Shown: one piece after another, positions 57,478-64,000 of the stretch
How the letters are laid out: the number at the start of each line of letters is the position of its first letter
Position numbering within the stretch: the stretch's first letter is position 1
NCBI GenBank assembly: GCA_963931865.1
Contig: OZ007516.1
Location: forward strand, 6,173,897-6,237,896
Direction: 5' to 3'
Origin: Axinella damicornis
Taxonomy: Eukaryota > Porifera > Demospongiae > Axinellida > Axinellidae
DNA length: 64,000 nucleotides
Program-made: the position numbers and the translations under genes
The notes under the pieces: model-generated
Database searches by the model: none
Told to the model about the DNA's origin: nothing
What the model saw: the letters and a program-made list of their open reading frames with translations, nothing else

Positions 57478-57513
<36 letters not shown>

Positions 57514-58712
57514 AGGAAAATTCAATTTTACAGCCGCCGCCGCCACACCTACCGGTGTATTCTACGGCCCTGCACTAGTGTATTGCAAAATCCTGAGCTC
57601 TGTGGTACAATTCGCTGCATGTACGTAGTACAGTCACAGTATCCAAGAAATGTACACGGAACAAACTATTTCTTGTAGCCAAAATTGTGTTGCTGGTGGG
57701 GAAGTCCATAGCCAAGGGAGGTCCCATTTGACACAGATTAGATTACCAACCAAGCCAAGTGGGAAACAACCCTGAAAATGGGGACATGCTGGTGTGTTAT
57801 CACACCCAGTCTGTATCCTGCCTGACTGGTACCCTGAAGGAGGGAGGGTACCAGGATGGTCCCCTCTCCTTTAAGGAAGTGGATATTGTTCCGGCAGGAG
57901 GTACGTACTTTAAGTATAGACAATGGACACACACGCTTGCATTCAGAACTGCCCTGGCCCTAACAATTGATCTACTTCCTGTGGGACCAATAACCACTTT
58001 GCCCATCTAAGTATCCCTTTGATGTGGTCACTGGGATGCATGTGGAGATACAGTGTACTATCCCAGCTATTGAAGTAAGTAACTCCAGTCAGACCAAGCT
58101 TCTTAGTGCTGAGTTATGGAACCCCCACAGGTGCTTGTATGGAGCCTTGTACCCTGCATCATTGTCCCAACTAGCTATTCAGCACAAACAGTATGGTCTC
58201 AGGGTGTGTCTGGAACCACAACAGTTCACTCTGTAGATCCTGGAATAAACAGTACGCTCCGAAACGCAGTTGCCAACAAGACCATGAGGTCACCGTGGGT
58301 AATTTATCAGAAAGTCGCCAGTGTTGCTTGGCAACCAAATTGATAACTTGGCCAGGCAGCTAATGAACAATGTAGACTGCAGGATACTACCATGAAACTA
58401 GATAGTGGTGAACTCAAATATTTGCAACATACCGACAGTTCTGCTGATAAATCAATGTATTTTATCACATCTACCTTCTAGTGCCAAGAGCCAAAGAAAA
58501 CGTTTTTGCAGTGCAGAGGCTTGGAATCATGGAATGGAACCATCTAATCAGCCTACTGAAACAGACGTCAACCCGCACACTCTCCCTGTCCCGCAAACAC
58601 AGTAACCCATTCCCTACCTGGTCTGTAGTTGCAGCTTGTCACTCTCGCACTGGCGCAGACTGGACTGCAACTCCACGGCAGTGGCACGCAGCTGTGCATT
58701 CTCCTCTTGGAG
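40479..58712 (-). CDS. sorting nexin with coiled coil, C2HC zinc finger, PX and BAR-like regions (5' end not found)
   Basis: Minus-strand gene; exons 58712-58618, 50365-50318, 50179-50107, 48199-48128, 47026-46953, 43132-42910, 42614-42426, 42343-42293, 42196-42086, 41943-41680, 41532-41449, 41367-41176, 40883-40731, and tentatively 40571-40479. All junctions are GT-AG and the phases agree across every one, giving 543 codons before the tentative last exon. Order: coiled coil, a C-x2-C-x11-H-x3-C finger, PX domain (VEVHRSQGDFQWLYDAL, ERIVPPLKPP, FQRFLSRIATH), then a long helical region like the BAR domain of sorting nexins. PX domains bind phosphoinositides and BAR domains bind curved membranes, so an endosomal sorting role is expected. 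The PX wording is closest, from memory, to SNX7/30/4. The zinc finger and leading coiled coil are not usual for that group. The upstream exon(s) and start codon are missing. Confidence 0.75.
40731..40883 (-). CDS. sorting nexin exon: BAR-like helix
   Basis: 51 codons, phase 0-0, acceptor TCCCCAG, donor AGAAG|GTGGGT. Encodes YCADAKDYLEMMCHDLTSEL and FKQVLLDYAAAQLEKHEK, the pattern of the last long helix of sorting-nexin BAR domains. Confidence 0.8.
41176..41367 (-). CDS. sorting nexin exon: Ser-rich linker
   Basis: 64 codons, phase 0-0. Low-complexity acidic and Ser/Asn/Gly-rich linker (ENSEDAVFDDSGVSDVTGSS) ending in EKWAQ. An insertion like this between BAR helices is unusual and is probably disordered. 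Confidence 0.8.
41449..41532 (-). CDS. sorting nexin exon: BAR-like helix
   Basis: 28 codons, phase 0-0, acceptor CGTGCAG, donor CCTCT|GTAAGT. Encodes NLLTRVEEAVDKFLYWDEEV. The 147-bp intron upstream (41533-41679) contains a 30-nt C run at 41627-41656. Confidence 0.8.
41680..41943 (-). CDS. sorting nexin exon: BAR-like helices
   Basis: 88 codons, phase 0, donor GCACAG|GTGTGT. The acceptor is set at GACCTACAG|GAG. Coding-like LLDDLQ continues six codons further upstream in frame, but there the intron side has no AG. Contains TTLEQNILGLANHLEQTSRR and LRTAASDLARMCEVMEG. Confidence 0.7.
42086..42196 (-). CDS. sorting nexin exon: post-PX linker
   Basis: 37 codons, phase 0-0 (TGCCCACAG acceptor, CAAAG|GTAGTT donor). 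Basic linker EVRSLKAKHRPRSHDDHIQY joining PX to the helical region. Confidence 0.8.
42293..42343 (-). CDS. sorting nexin exon: end of PX domain
   Basis: 17 codons, phase 0-0. TLRKHHLFVVFVSGTAE is the final PX helix, where relatives read as an xxFxxFL pattern. Confidence 0.8.
42426..42614 (-). CDS. sorting nexin exon: PX core
   Basis: 63 codons, phase 0-0. It holds the phosphoinositide-binding Arg/His region (VEVHRSQGDFQWL), the proline-rich loop IVPPLKPP and FQRFLSRIATH. Compared with relatives the loop after PPL is short (about ten residues), which may affect lipid choice. The acceptor is formed directly by a (TCCC)n microsatellite. Confidence 0.85.
42616..42768. repeat. (GGGA)n microsatellite at a splice acceptor
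   Basis: About 38 GGGA units with two short interruptions near 42706 and 42718. On the minus strand it reads (TCCC)n and ends in CCCAG at the acceptor of the PX exon (42614), so it provides the polypyrimidine tract. Confidence 0.9.
42910..43132 (-). CDS. sorting nexin exon: second half of zinc finger, linker, start of PX
   Basis: 223 nt, entered in phase 2 and left in phase 0. LEAHSKTC supplies the His and last Cys of the C2HC finger. A Pro/Ser-rich linker follows, then EYLMVNVTRTPPG and FKIVTK, the first PX strand. Confidence 0.85.
43268..44078. repeat. 29-bp minisatellite, about 28 copies
   Basis: Unit CATGGTCACATTACCCAGG plus ATCAGTGTAA, highly regular with scattered variants (GCGTAA, CCCGGG, CAATAT). 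It lies in the 3.8-kb intron between the two zinc-finger exons. Confidence 0.95.
44490..45076. mobile_element. TAGYCTC MITE, 587 bp, with exact 9-bp TSD
   Basis: Ends TAGCCTCGTACCCAGGCCC and TTCTGGGTACGAGGCTA. Inverted segments extend to GGTATCC. Exact flanking 9-mer GGCGTGACC at 44481-44489 and 45077-45085. The largest copy of the family here; frames inside show no transposase motif that I recognise. Confidence 0.9.
45468..45579. mobile_element. TAGYCTC foldback hairpin, 112 bp
   Basis: Nearly perfect palindrome: TAGCCTCATTCCCAGGCCTC inverted to GAGGCCTGGGAACGAGGCTA, centre at GTCGAC. Flanking 9-mers AGACAGGGC and AGACAAGGC differ at one base. Same size as the hairpin at 19042-19153 with a different arm sequence. 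Confidence 0.9.
45861..46388. mobile_element. TA-flanked MITE, 528 bp
   Basis: TACCGTATTTCCGCGAATAG and its complement form perfect arms of at least 27 bp. Internal repeats of AATAAACGCCGCCCTCGA follow. TA at both edges. Non-coding. Confidence 0.9.
46425..46560 (-). mobile_element. partial ACTCCTGGTA-family element
   Basis: AATGGCGGCTAAAAGA, CCACCAAGGTGAGCTTC and the end TCCCTTACCGGGAGTGCATG resemble the element interior and one terminus. Diverged and incomplete. Confidence 0.5.
46953..47026 (-). CDS. sorting nexin exon: first half of zinc finger
   Basis: 74 nt, phase 0 in and phase 2 out (ATCAA|GTGAGT). Encodes VSPDHSLVNEESLELQCTLC and SERI. CTLC supplies the first two ligands, so the finger is split by a 3.8-kb intron. 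Confidence 0.85.
47645..47958. mobile_element. TA-flanked MITE, 314 bp
   Basis: CGTAGTCGCCTGCTATTAGGC and GCCTAATAACAAGCGACTAC are inverted with few mismatches; TA at both edges. Inside is a 30-bp direct repeat (AGTGCACTTCAAAATGAAGC). GGTTCGACTCTCGTCCC inside resembles a pol III B box, but no A box fits, so no tRNA is called. Confidence 0.8.
48128..48199 (-). CDS. sorting nexin exon: coiled coil
   Basis: 24 codons, phase 0-0, acceptor TCTCACAG, donor CTCCT|GTGAGT. Encodes AHEQISSMWKELESLRKKLD, a heptad-like helix. Confidence 0.8.
48842..49047. repeat. two-copy tandem repeat, about 110 bp
   Basis: ATTCTGCCTTATKGTTGGTG to CAARTGCCAATA occurs twice in a row. Intronic, non-coding. Confidence 0.7.
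49526..49670. mobile_element. short inverted-repeat element, 145 bp
   Basis: CAAGGGGGGGACACTCCCAT and ATGGGAGTGTCACCCCCTTG are inverted. No clear target duplication. Confidence 0.6.
49696..49943. mobile_element. dispersed hAT-like repeat, second copy
   Basis: Related to 12373-12640; see that entry for the shared motifs. It lies in a sorting nexin intron. Confidence 0.5.
50107..50179 (-). CDS. sorting nexin exon: coiled coil
   Basis: 73 nt, phase 2 in, phase 0 out. Encodes YEEALQALADSEAKKETVDK and ELRL, strongly heptad-like. Acceptor TCCCACAG, donor ACTA|GTGAGT. Confidence 0.85.
50318..50365 (-). CDS. sorting nexin exon: coiled coil, 48 nt
   Basis: Entered and left in phase 2. Encodes ICEVALEKALQGSKI. 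The frame is chosen because it alone matches the phases of the exons at 58712-58618 and 50179-50107. Confidence 0.75.
50634..50806. repeat. 34-bp minisatellite, five copies
   Basis: Unit CATGACACACCTGGCACATT plus CTACACCAGCATCA. Nearly identical units. Open in one frame only because 34 bp shifts frame each copy without meeting a stop. Confidence 0.9.
53670..53722. mobile_element. TAGYCTC foldback element, 53 bp
   Basis: TAGTCTCGTTCCCAGACCC and GGGTCTGGGCATGAGACTA with a 15-nt loop. Flanking 9-mers ATCAGTGGA and ATCAGTGGT differ only at the last base. Confidence 0.85.
54063..54566 (+). mobile_element. ACTCCTGGTA-family element
   Basis: TACACTCCTGGTATAGG at the left, GCTACCAGGAGTGCGGTTGC and CCTTCG at the right. 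About 504 bp and collinear with 8741-9288. It contains frames that read as a 110-codon ORF on the minus strand but no transposase motif. Confidence 0.75.
55990..56195. repeat. 39-bp minisatellite, about five copies
   Basis: Unit CATTCAGGAGAACAGCTCAC plus ACACACACTCACACCAGCT, some units shortened. Intronic. Confidence 0.85.
57240..57606. repeat. probable decayed transposon with inverted ends
   Basis: ACCACAGAGCTCAG (57299) and CTGAGCTCTGTGGT (57592) are inverted. Between them are a 34-nt C run (57480-57513) and GCCGCCGCCGCCACACC. Classification is not possible from sequence alone. Confidence 0.4.
58618..58712 (-). CDS. sorting nexin exon: coiled coil (most 5' recognised)
   Basis: 95 nt, phase 0 in and phase 2 out (ACCAG|GTAGGG). 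Encodes LQEENAQLRATAVELQSSLR and then QCESDKLQLQT, a classic coiled coil. No start codon in frame, so at least one exon lies further upstream. Confidence 0.8.
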
Positions 58713-60337
58713 CTGGTCACATGTAATGTGTGCATGTGTGAGGTCAGGGGGAGGGGGGGGGGGGAGGACAAAATGTGGTCATTTGTTAATTACAAGTTTT
58801 TGTCCATGCAAGGAAATGGTGATAGCATGCAGGACGAAACTGACTACTACAATCACAGTCCTTCATTTCATGTGGTTTGTGTGAGATACCTCAGTAACAA
58901 CATGGTGCTAGGATAGTATACTACATATGGAAACAACTGCACAGAGACTTCATATGACATCATTCTTCCTCCATTTCCTTGCATGGACACAAACCGCAGT
59001 GCTCTACACAATATGTAGCATGCTACAAATAGCTATCATGGGAATCTACACCATGCAGTGCACTCAACTATGCTCAGCGTCACAGGGTATTACAACATTA
59101 ACACAGAGTTTACAAATTACTACTAATAGTAATGAGAATGCCAGAGCTGTATGGAGTCTATAGCCTCAAAGACATTGAGCCAGTTTGAATAAAGCTGAGG
59201 GATTTAAGTAAATACTGCTATGCTCTGCTTCTCTGACACAGGGTCTAGTGATACACTAGTCTCTTTACCAGTCCTCATCCAGCGTGTGTATCGCTTCAGG
59301 TATGGTTGGTTGGGTCTGGTGTTGAGACTGGTGAAACACCAGCAACAGCACTGGCCTTAGAAGATCAAAGATCAAATAGGATTGCTGCACTGTCAGCAAA
59401 GTACCAGAATGGCCTTGACCAAAGAGGTTGTTGCAAGCACGGATGATCTAACTGGATCAACAATTGTTCTTTGTGGATCAATTTCTCCACAGTCAACCGG
59501 CAAATTATTATATTCTAATCTCGTACGTCTGCTTCAAAATATCAATATCTATTCAGTTGGTGCGTGAGCGAATATACTGGGTGCAGTACTACACCAGAGG
59601 GCTACTAATAGCTTCAACGGTAGCACTTGTGCAGGTGACGAGGAGAATAGCAGCGCAGGGAGTGTCACTGAACAACACTAACTACGTACATGTACGTCGT
59701 GTAGTACACACCCTCTCCGAACACACCACACCATGTGCACAATGCTGCGTGGCTAACACGACAGTCTATATCCACGTATCAAGCAGCTGGCTAGCAGGAA
59801 TAGGGTGCGATCATGCTCTTGGATGAAGTTTGGATTGGGAATTCACTGGGAGTTGCTCTCCCTCACTCAATTATGAAACAGTTGTACAAGCCATATTGAG
59901 TGCAAACTTAACAACAGCACCTATACTCGTACACCGATGTGGCTACTGTAACCACTACTCAGTCGTACTAAGAGCTATAGCTCCGATCATTGAGACTGAG
60001 GGCGAGCTACAACGTACCTCTAATAACTTTCTAGTGTTCTCTCCACCCATCTGTCAGAACTTGTCAAAAGTCGACGATTGCTTCAGCAGAGCAGTATATT
60101 CAGAACACTACACACTGATCTCCGACTTGGGATGGTTGTATTTAACTTCGACGTGTGAAGTCATTGCTTCCTCAATCACCACATCACATCGACTAATTAC
60201 GAAAAGGAAAAGCATGCCAAGAATGTTAGCTACGCAGGATTAAGATGTACATCCGGTGTCGTCACGGGTCTTTCGTAACTTCCGGTGAGCCTGCTAGCGA
60301 GCGGCGCCCGCTGACCTCGAACGACATGCGCATACTC
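58713..60337. other. unresolved region between divergent genes
   Basis: The missing 5' exons of the sorting nexin should lie here or beyond. A plus-strand exon-like segment with good splice sites (59252-59309, SSDTLVSLPVLIQRVYRF) and plus-strand frames at 59382-59567, 59464-59826 and 59830-60243 (137 codons) are open but resemble no family I know. They are not called as a gene. Confidence 0.3.
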
Positions 60338-60366
60338 TAGCCTCGTAAAGGGCCTTTACGAGGCTA
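60338..60366. mobile_element. 29-bp perfect palindrome with 10-bp direct repeats
   Basis: TAGCCTCGTAAAGG, one central G, then its exact complement. GCGCATACTC flanks both sides exactly (60328-60337 and 60367-60376). It is the shortest member of the TAGYCTC family, two ends with nothing between. It lies 120 bp upstream of the LamG/EGF gene start codon. Confidence 0.85.
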
Positions 60367-60485
60367 GCGCATACTCGTACTCTCGTAAAGCCTAGCCAAG
60401 TACTAAGTAGTGATTGTAACAGTGAAAAACTACTAATCTTTATTGAGTGGAAGGATTTTCCAGTGTGCAGTGTCAACAGTGAACC

Positions 60486-61248
60486 ATGATGCTCATCAGT
60501 CAATTTCCGTACCGTTCTACTACTACAGTTTGCACAATTGTCGTACTCCTGGTGTGCAGCAGTGCATCTCAGCCCCCTAGCAATGGAATTATAGGAAGAA
60601 CATTCCTTGGGGGTGGCAGCTATGCAGTGTATCCTCAATGGCTGATCACAGATGGAGGACTTTGTGAATTCACATTTGTAACCTCTCAACTGAACGTATC
60701 TGTGTTTTACATGGATGGAGGTCAAGGATCGGATGATTTTTTCTATGTACAACTTATAGAGGGGGAGATAGCTGTGGAGATTGGCTTTGGAAGACCACAG
60801 CTGCCATTACGAGCTCGTTTTGGTGAGAACATTAATGACAACCAGCCGCACAGTATCATGATTGCTCACAGTACCAATCAATTCGAGTTCAGCCTTGATG
60901 GAACTGTGGTGGCCACACTGAACTATTCAAATGCTTCCTCACCAGACTTTCGTTCCCAAGTGCATTTTGGTGGAGTGCCAGATTCACGAGCAGGCCTCAG
61001 CTCTGTCCTCAGTGACACGAGTTTTGCCGGATGTCTCCAGAGTACCCAGTTCGCTAATGGGTCAATTGAACCCGCCATGCTTTTTGTCGTGGAACCAGTA
61101 ATGGAGAATAGGGTTCAAAATGGATGCTCAGATCGCTGTCAGAGTGACCCGTGTAATGGAGGCAGGTGCATTCAGCAGTGGGGAACAGATGTAGGCTACT
61201 ACTGTGACTGCAGACGTACACTTCGAGCAGGCCCTACATGCTTGGAAG
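60486..61248 (+). CDS. exon 1: signal peptide, LamG 1, EGF 1
   Basis: 254 codons plus 1 nt, donor GGAAG|GTATGT. LamG strands NQPHSIMIAHS and FEFSLDGTVVATL, then the paired Cys of the LamG C-terminal disulphide. A 1-1 exon phase is typical of shuffled extracellular modules. Confidence 0.9.
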
Positions 61249-63739
61249 GTATGTGATGTTCAAAAATATGGCTGCATGGTCAGTAATACAGTATACACCT
61301 ATAGTGATGATTTTCTAGACTAGGGATAGTAAATCCTACTAGTGTGTAACTGGGATGCATGTGCACCCCTTAAAGGCCTCTGTTTGTGTTCCTTGTGGCC
61401 TAAGTGGGCGCACTGAGGGGGAAAAAGAGAGTCATGTATAGCAAATCATCAGACATAAAAGGATCACTAAGTAAATATAGTCAGTGTGCATTTCTCCAAG
61501 ATTTGAAACAGAGCCAATAAAGCTATCCTTATCCTCTCTGTGGCTCAATGCTAATGCTTGCTGTCACATGTCACGATGACTCTGTAATTGGCCTGTTCTC
61601 CACATCAAAATTCTATGTGAAATTTTACATCAATGCGTACCCATCCACTGCTCAAAGGTTAATTCATAAAGAGCACATAATTATACCGACTTTGATAGCT
61701 GAAAGTTTATGTCTACAGATACCTGTGGGTACTCTCTAAATGGTTTAAGTATGTTATTTTGGTTTGCCATGGCTGCTAACCTCTATTCCATAGTGATGGT
61801 CTGGTCACTACTCAGTATGTTTACGTTTTACTGGTATAGCTTCTATTGTGCTCTGCGCCTTTTGTGCACTAGGTAACAGCATATTTAGTCTGCAGGAAAC
61901 ATTATCAATCGAATGGTTTGTAGGTAAGGTTGTAGTCACACTTAAGATGCTGGTACAAATCGTTAGAGACTTACTGTTAGGTATCATAGAGTAACTTTGA
62001 AGTCCCGAACTTATATTGTTGGAGTATCCGTATTGCACCTCATCTTCTGTTAATAAGCTTTCAGTAGTGTAATTGAACACAGTCAACTGTCAGTGGTGGA
62101 TTTAGAAAGGGGGGTTCAGCCACTGGCATGCGAAGTGCGCCCAAAATCTTTTGTGTTGCCACACCCACTACCGGTCACATGAATGCATTCATGACACACG
62201 TCTGACCTGAGTTTTGAAGTTCAAGGTAGCACTGGAGACTAACAATGATGATCGGAACAAATCCAAAACTGCTATACAATAGACATAAGTTAGCTGCCAA
62301 AGGGGGGTGCATTTGCACCCACCTTACCCCCCCTAAATCCGCCACTGGCTGTGCATGATGGTACCATTGTTGAAAGCTGGTGGTCATGGTTCGGATCCCA
62401 TTCCAGGAAGCAAATGCTATCCGTATATATAACCATTGGAATTGGCCTTGAATTCAAGCTGCAGCTGGTGGTCATACAGATTGGCCAGCTGACTAGCATT
62501 TAATTTTAATGTCACGTTGCAGGCTTGTACTATCTTTAACCTTGTTGCACACAGATCCCGCTACCTACCGGCTGAATCTGACAACTACCACCTACTTCTG
62601 CTACACCCTCCTTCCACAGCCATACATTAATGAGCCAGACACAGCCACTGCACTGCTGGTACCTCCCCTTCCAGAAACAGGCACAATACTGTCAAGTCTT
62701 TCAGTAGACCAAAACAGCTCGTTTAGCATCTACTTGAGAAACCGCAGGATCTATGTTGAACTAAGAACAGTCGGTACTTTTTATGAGTTAAGTTTACAGA
62801 CTGTGCTTTCTCCAACCATAGAATACCAAATCCAGTATCTCCGACAAAACACTTATGTGGAAATTGAACTCTTTTCATCATCCCAACTCATTGACAGTGC
62901 TAACATGACACTAACCAACTCACTTCAGATTGACTTTAGGGATATTTGTGTTGGAGGAGGACTGATGGAAGTGATGAACTACTACGGGATCATCGATTAT
63001 GTGTTCTTCAGACACTTTGCTCTTGCGGAAACACAAAACTTCGGGAGGTTTGTTCAGAATGTTATCACCAGATCTGATGTGATCCGGTTTACCAATGCTT
63101 CAGAAACACCAGCCTCACTGAGTTTTGAAAGCTACAACCTTCGTTCTCAGCATGTAAGTTTTGAGTTCCGTATGCAGGCAGAAGGACGTGGAGTTCTGTT
63201 ACGCAGCCAGAATGACAGATATGAGTTCACCTTAGTAAATTTTAATGGAGAGCTCTTAATCATCATTACAGACCGATTAAACTCATCTCAATCCCTGCCT
63301 CAGAGCTGTGAGAATACCAATGTCAACGATGGGCTGTGGCATAACATAAGCATACAGAAAACTGGAGGAGGTGTGGGACTGAGGTTTACATTGGACAATA
63401 GCCACATTTGTGAGATAAATGACAACATAGAGTTAGCATTAAGATCTCTTAGTGCCACATCACCGCTGGAGTTTGGTGTGACCACCGATCTGTACTCTGG
63501 AAGCTTTGTGCCCTACATTGGTTGTGTGCAAAACATTGTGTTTGAATTGAGTAATGAGATTTTCAGGCCTAATCTCGAAGTGAAATCCAGAGTGGAGGAA
63601 AGATTTGAGATGACTGGGTGTTTCTATTGCAACAGTGGCAGTCTCTCCTGCCTGAACGGTGGGAGATGCAGAGATAGAGGTACATCTGCCAACCCAGAGT
63701 GTGAATGTCCGACTGAGTACACCGGACAACATTGTGAAA
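60486..63739 (+). CDS. secreted/membrane LamG-EGF protein, neurexin-like (3' end beyond window)
   Basis: Two exons joined in phase 1: 60486-61248 and 62555-63739, 649 codons, then donor GTAAGC. A signal peptide (TTVCTIVVLLVCSSAS) is followed by LamG 1 (about residues 35-215, closing with FAGCLQST), an EGF-like module (CQSDPCNGG...YYCDCRR), a diverged LamG 2, LamG 3 (GLWHNISIQKTGGGVGLRFT, IGCVQNIVFE), and a second EGF (CLNGGRCRD...CECPTEYTGQHC). Many N-glycosylation sequons are seen. LamG-EGF-LamG-LamG-EGF is the order of the first half of alpha-neurexin, a cell-adhesion receptor. Membrane anchor and remaining modules would lie beyond 64000, so other LamG/EGF proteins remain possible. The ATG is the first after an untranslated-looking stretch; a second ATG follows at once. 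Confidence 0.85.
62091..62347. mobile_element. hAT-like inverted-repeat element in intron 1
   Basis: CAGTGGTGGATTTAGAAAGG and CTAAATCCGCCACTG form inverted ends; CAGTGGCGGA-type ends are common in hAT elements. A clear 8-bp target duplication is not seen. About 257 bp, non-coding. Confidence 0.65.
62555..63739 (+). CDS. exon 2: LamG 2, LamG 3, EGF 2
   Basis: 1185 nt, acceptor TTGTTGCACACAG, donor TGAAA|GTAAGC. The acceptor was chosen over the AG at 62519-62520 because only it continues the phase-1 frame without a stop. Two LamG modules and one EGF in a single exon suggests past intron loss in this gene. Confidence 0.85.
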
Positions 63740-64000
63740 GTAAGCAACATACATTGATCGCTTGTGTGAACACAACGTTGTACTGATCCATGTTTACATC
63801 TTGCCGACACAACCATCAGCTTTCACCTTTGCAAGAGTTCACTAGGGATGAAATGCATTACATTACTCAGATCATGTTGCAACTGATGCTCTCAGATCAT
63901 AATCACGTTAGGTGGGATGCACTTTCCCACATGAAACTGGCACAACATGCACGCATAGCTTTGTATAGGGATTCAACATACGTACATGTACACACATATG
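63740..64000 (+). other. intron 2, start only
   Basis: Begins GTAAGC after the second EGF module. No further exon is recognised before the window ends. Confidence 0.7.

Larger units (their letters stand above)
50366..58617 (-). other. 8.2-kb intron of the sorting nexin gene
   Basis: The flanking exons fit in phase, so no exon is required between them, though one with symmetric phase could be hidden. Contents: two minisatellites, G or C runs at 51183-51214 and 57480-57513, foldback and ACTCCTGGTA elements. A repeat shared with 47963-48020 lies at about 51380-51440. Plus-strand frames of 100-130 codons at 52906-53591 and 56840-58343 have no recognised domain. Confidence 0.6.

Noticed and set aside
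60294..60752. 152-codon minus-strand frame
   Set aside because: It is antisense to the first LamG exon, which has signal peptide, conserved modules and splice sites.

Overview
This is eukaryotic, metazoan-type DNA. Genes are split by GT-AG introns, one gene encodes a secreted or membrane laminin-G/EGF protein, and another encodes a PX/BAR sorting nexin. Most of the rest is decayed retrotransposons, MITEs, foldback elements, a tRNA-derived SINE and satellites. Tyrosine-recombinase (DIRS/Ngaro-like) retroelements, single-repeat ankyrin exons and the adhesion gene fit an early-branching animal such as a sponge. That assignment is inference; no species marker was seen. There is no sign of bacterial operons, CRISPR arrays or rRNA.

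Layout. 1-9.3 kb is a transposon graveyard. It holds a broken DIRS/Ngaro-like retroelement (RT plus tyrosine recombinase, minus strand, 3.2-4.5 kb), a cluster of long poly(G) tracts, a 300-bp tandem repeat, and several copies of a ~500-630 bp element with ACTCCTGGTA ends. 9.3-31 kb is dominated by a minus-strand ankyrin-repeat gene. Its first exon (31018-30777) starts with ATG. It is followed by at least five intact and one damaged copy of a 102-nt exon, each encoding one 34-residue ankyrin repeat and each flanked by phase-2 introns. The copies sit inside repeatedly duplicated intron blocks, including a 4.0/4.9-kb tandem duplication (20834-24836 and 24837-29720). More recombinase fragments, a tRNA-Ser-derived SINE and many small inverted-repeat elements lie in these introns.

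31-40 kb holds repeats, a second and different DIRS-like element in pieces (RT, RNase H and recombinase, minus strand, 37.5-34.3 kb), MITEs with TA or TTAA target duplications, and two near-identical 840-bp repeats. 40.5-58.7 kb is a minus-strand sorting nexin gene of at least 13 exons (543 codons in phase): coiled coil, C2HC zinc finger, PX domain, BAR-like C terminus. Its 5' end was not found. 60.5-64 kb is the start of a plus-strand gene with signal peptide, LamG, EGF, LamG, LamG, EGF, running off the window. That order matches the first half of alpha-neurexin.

The strongest non-genic signal is a family of inverted-repeat elements ending TAGYCTCGT...ACGAGRCTA and flanked by 9-11 bp direct repeats. 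They range from a 29-bp bare palindrome to 587 bp and look like Mutator-type foldback/MITE elements. Two insertions can be checked inside the window itself, because a duplicated copy of the target site is empty.
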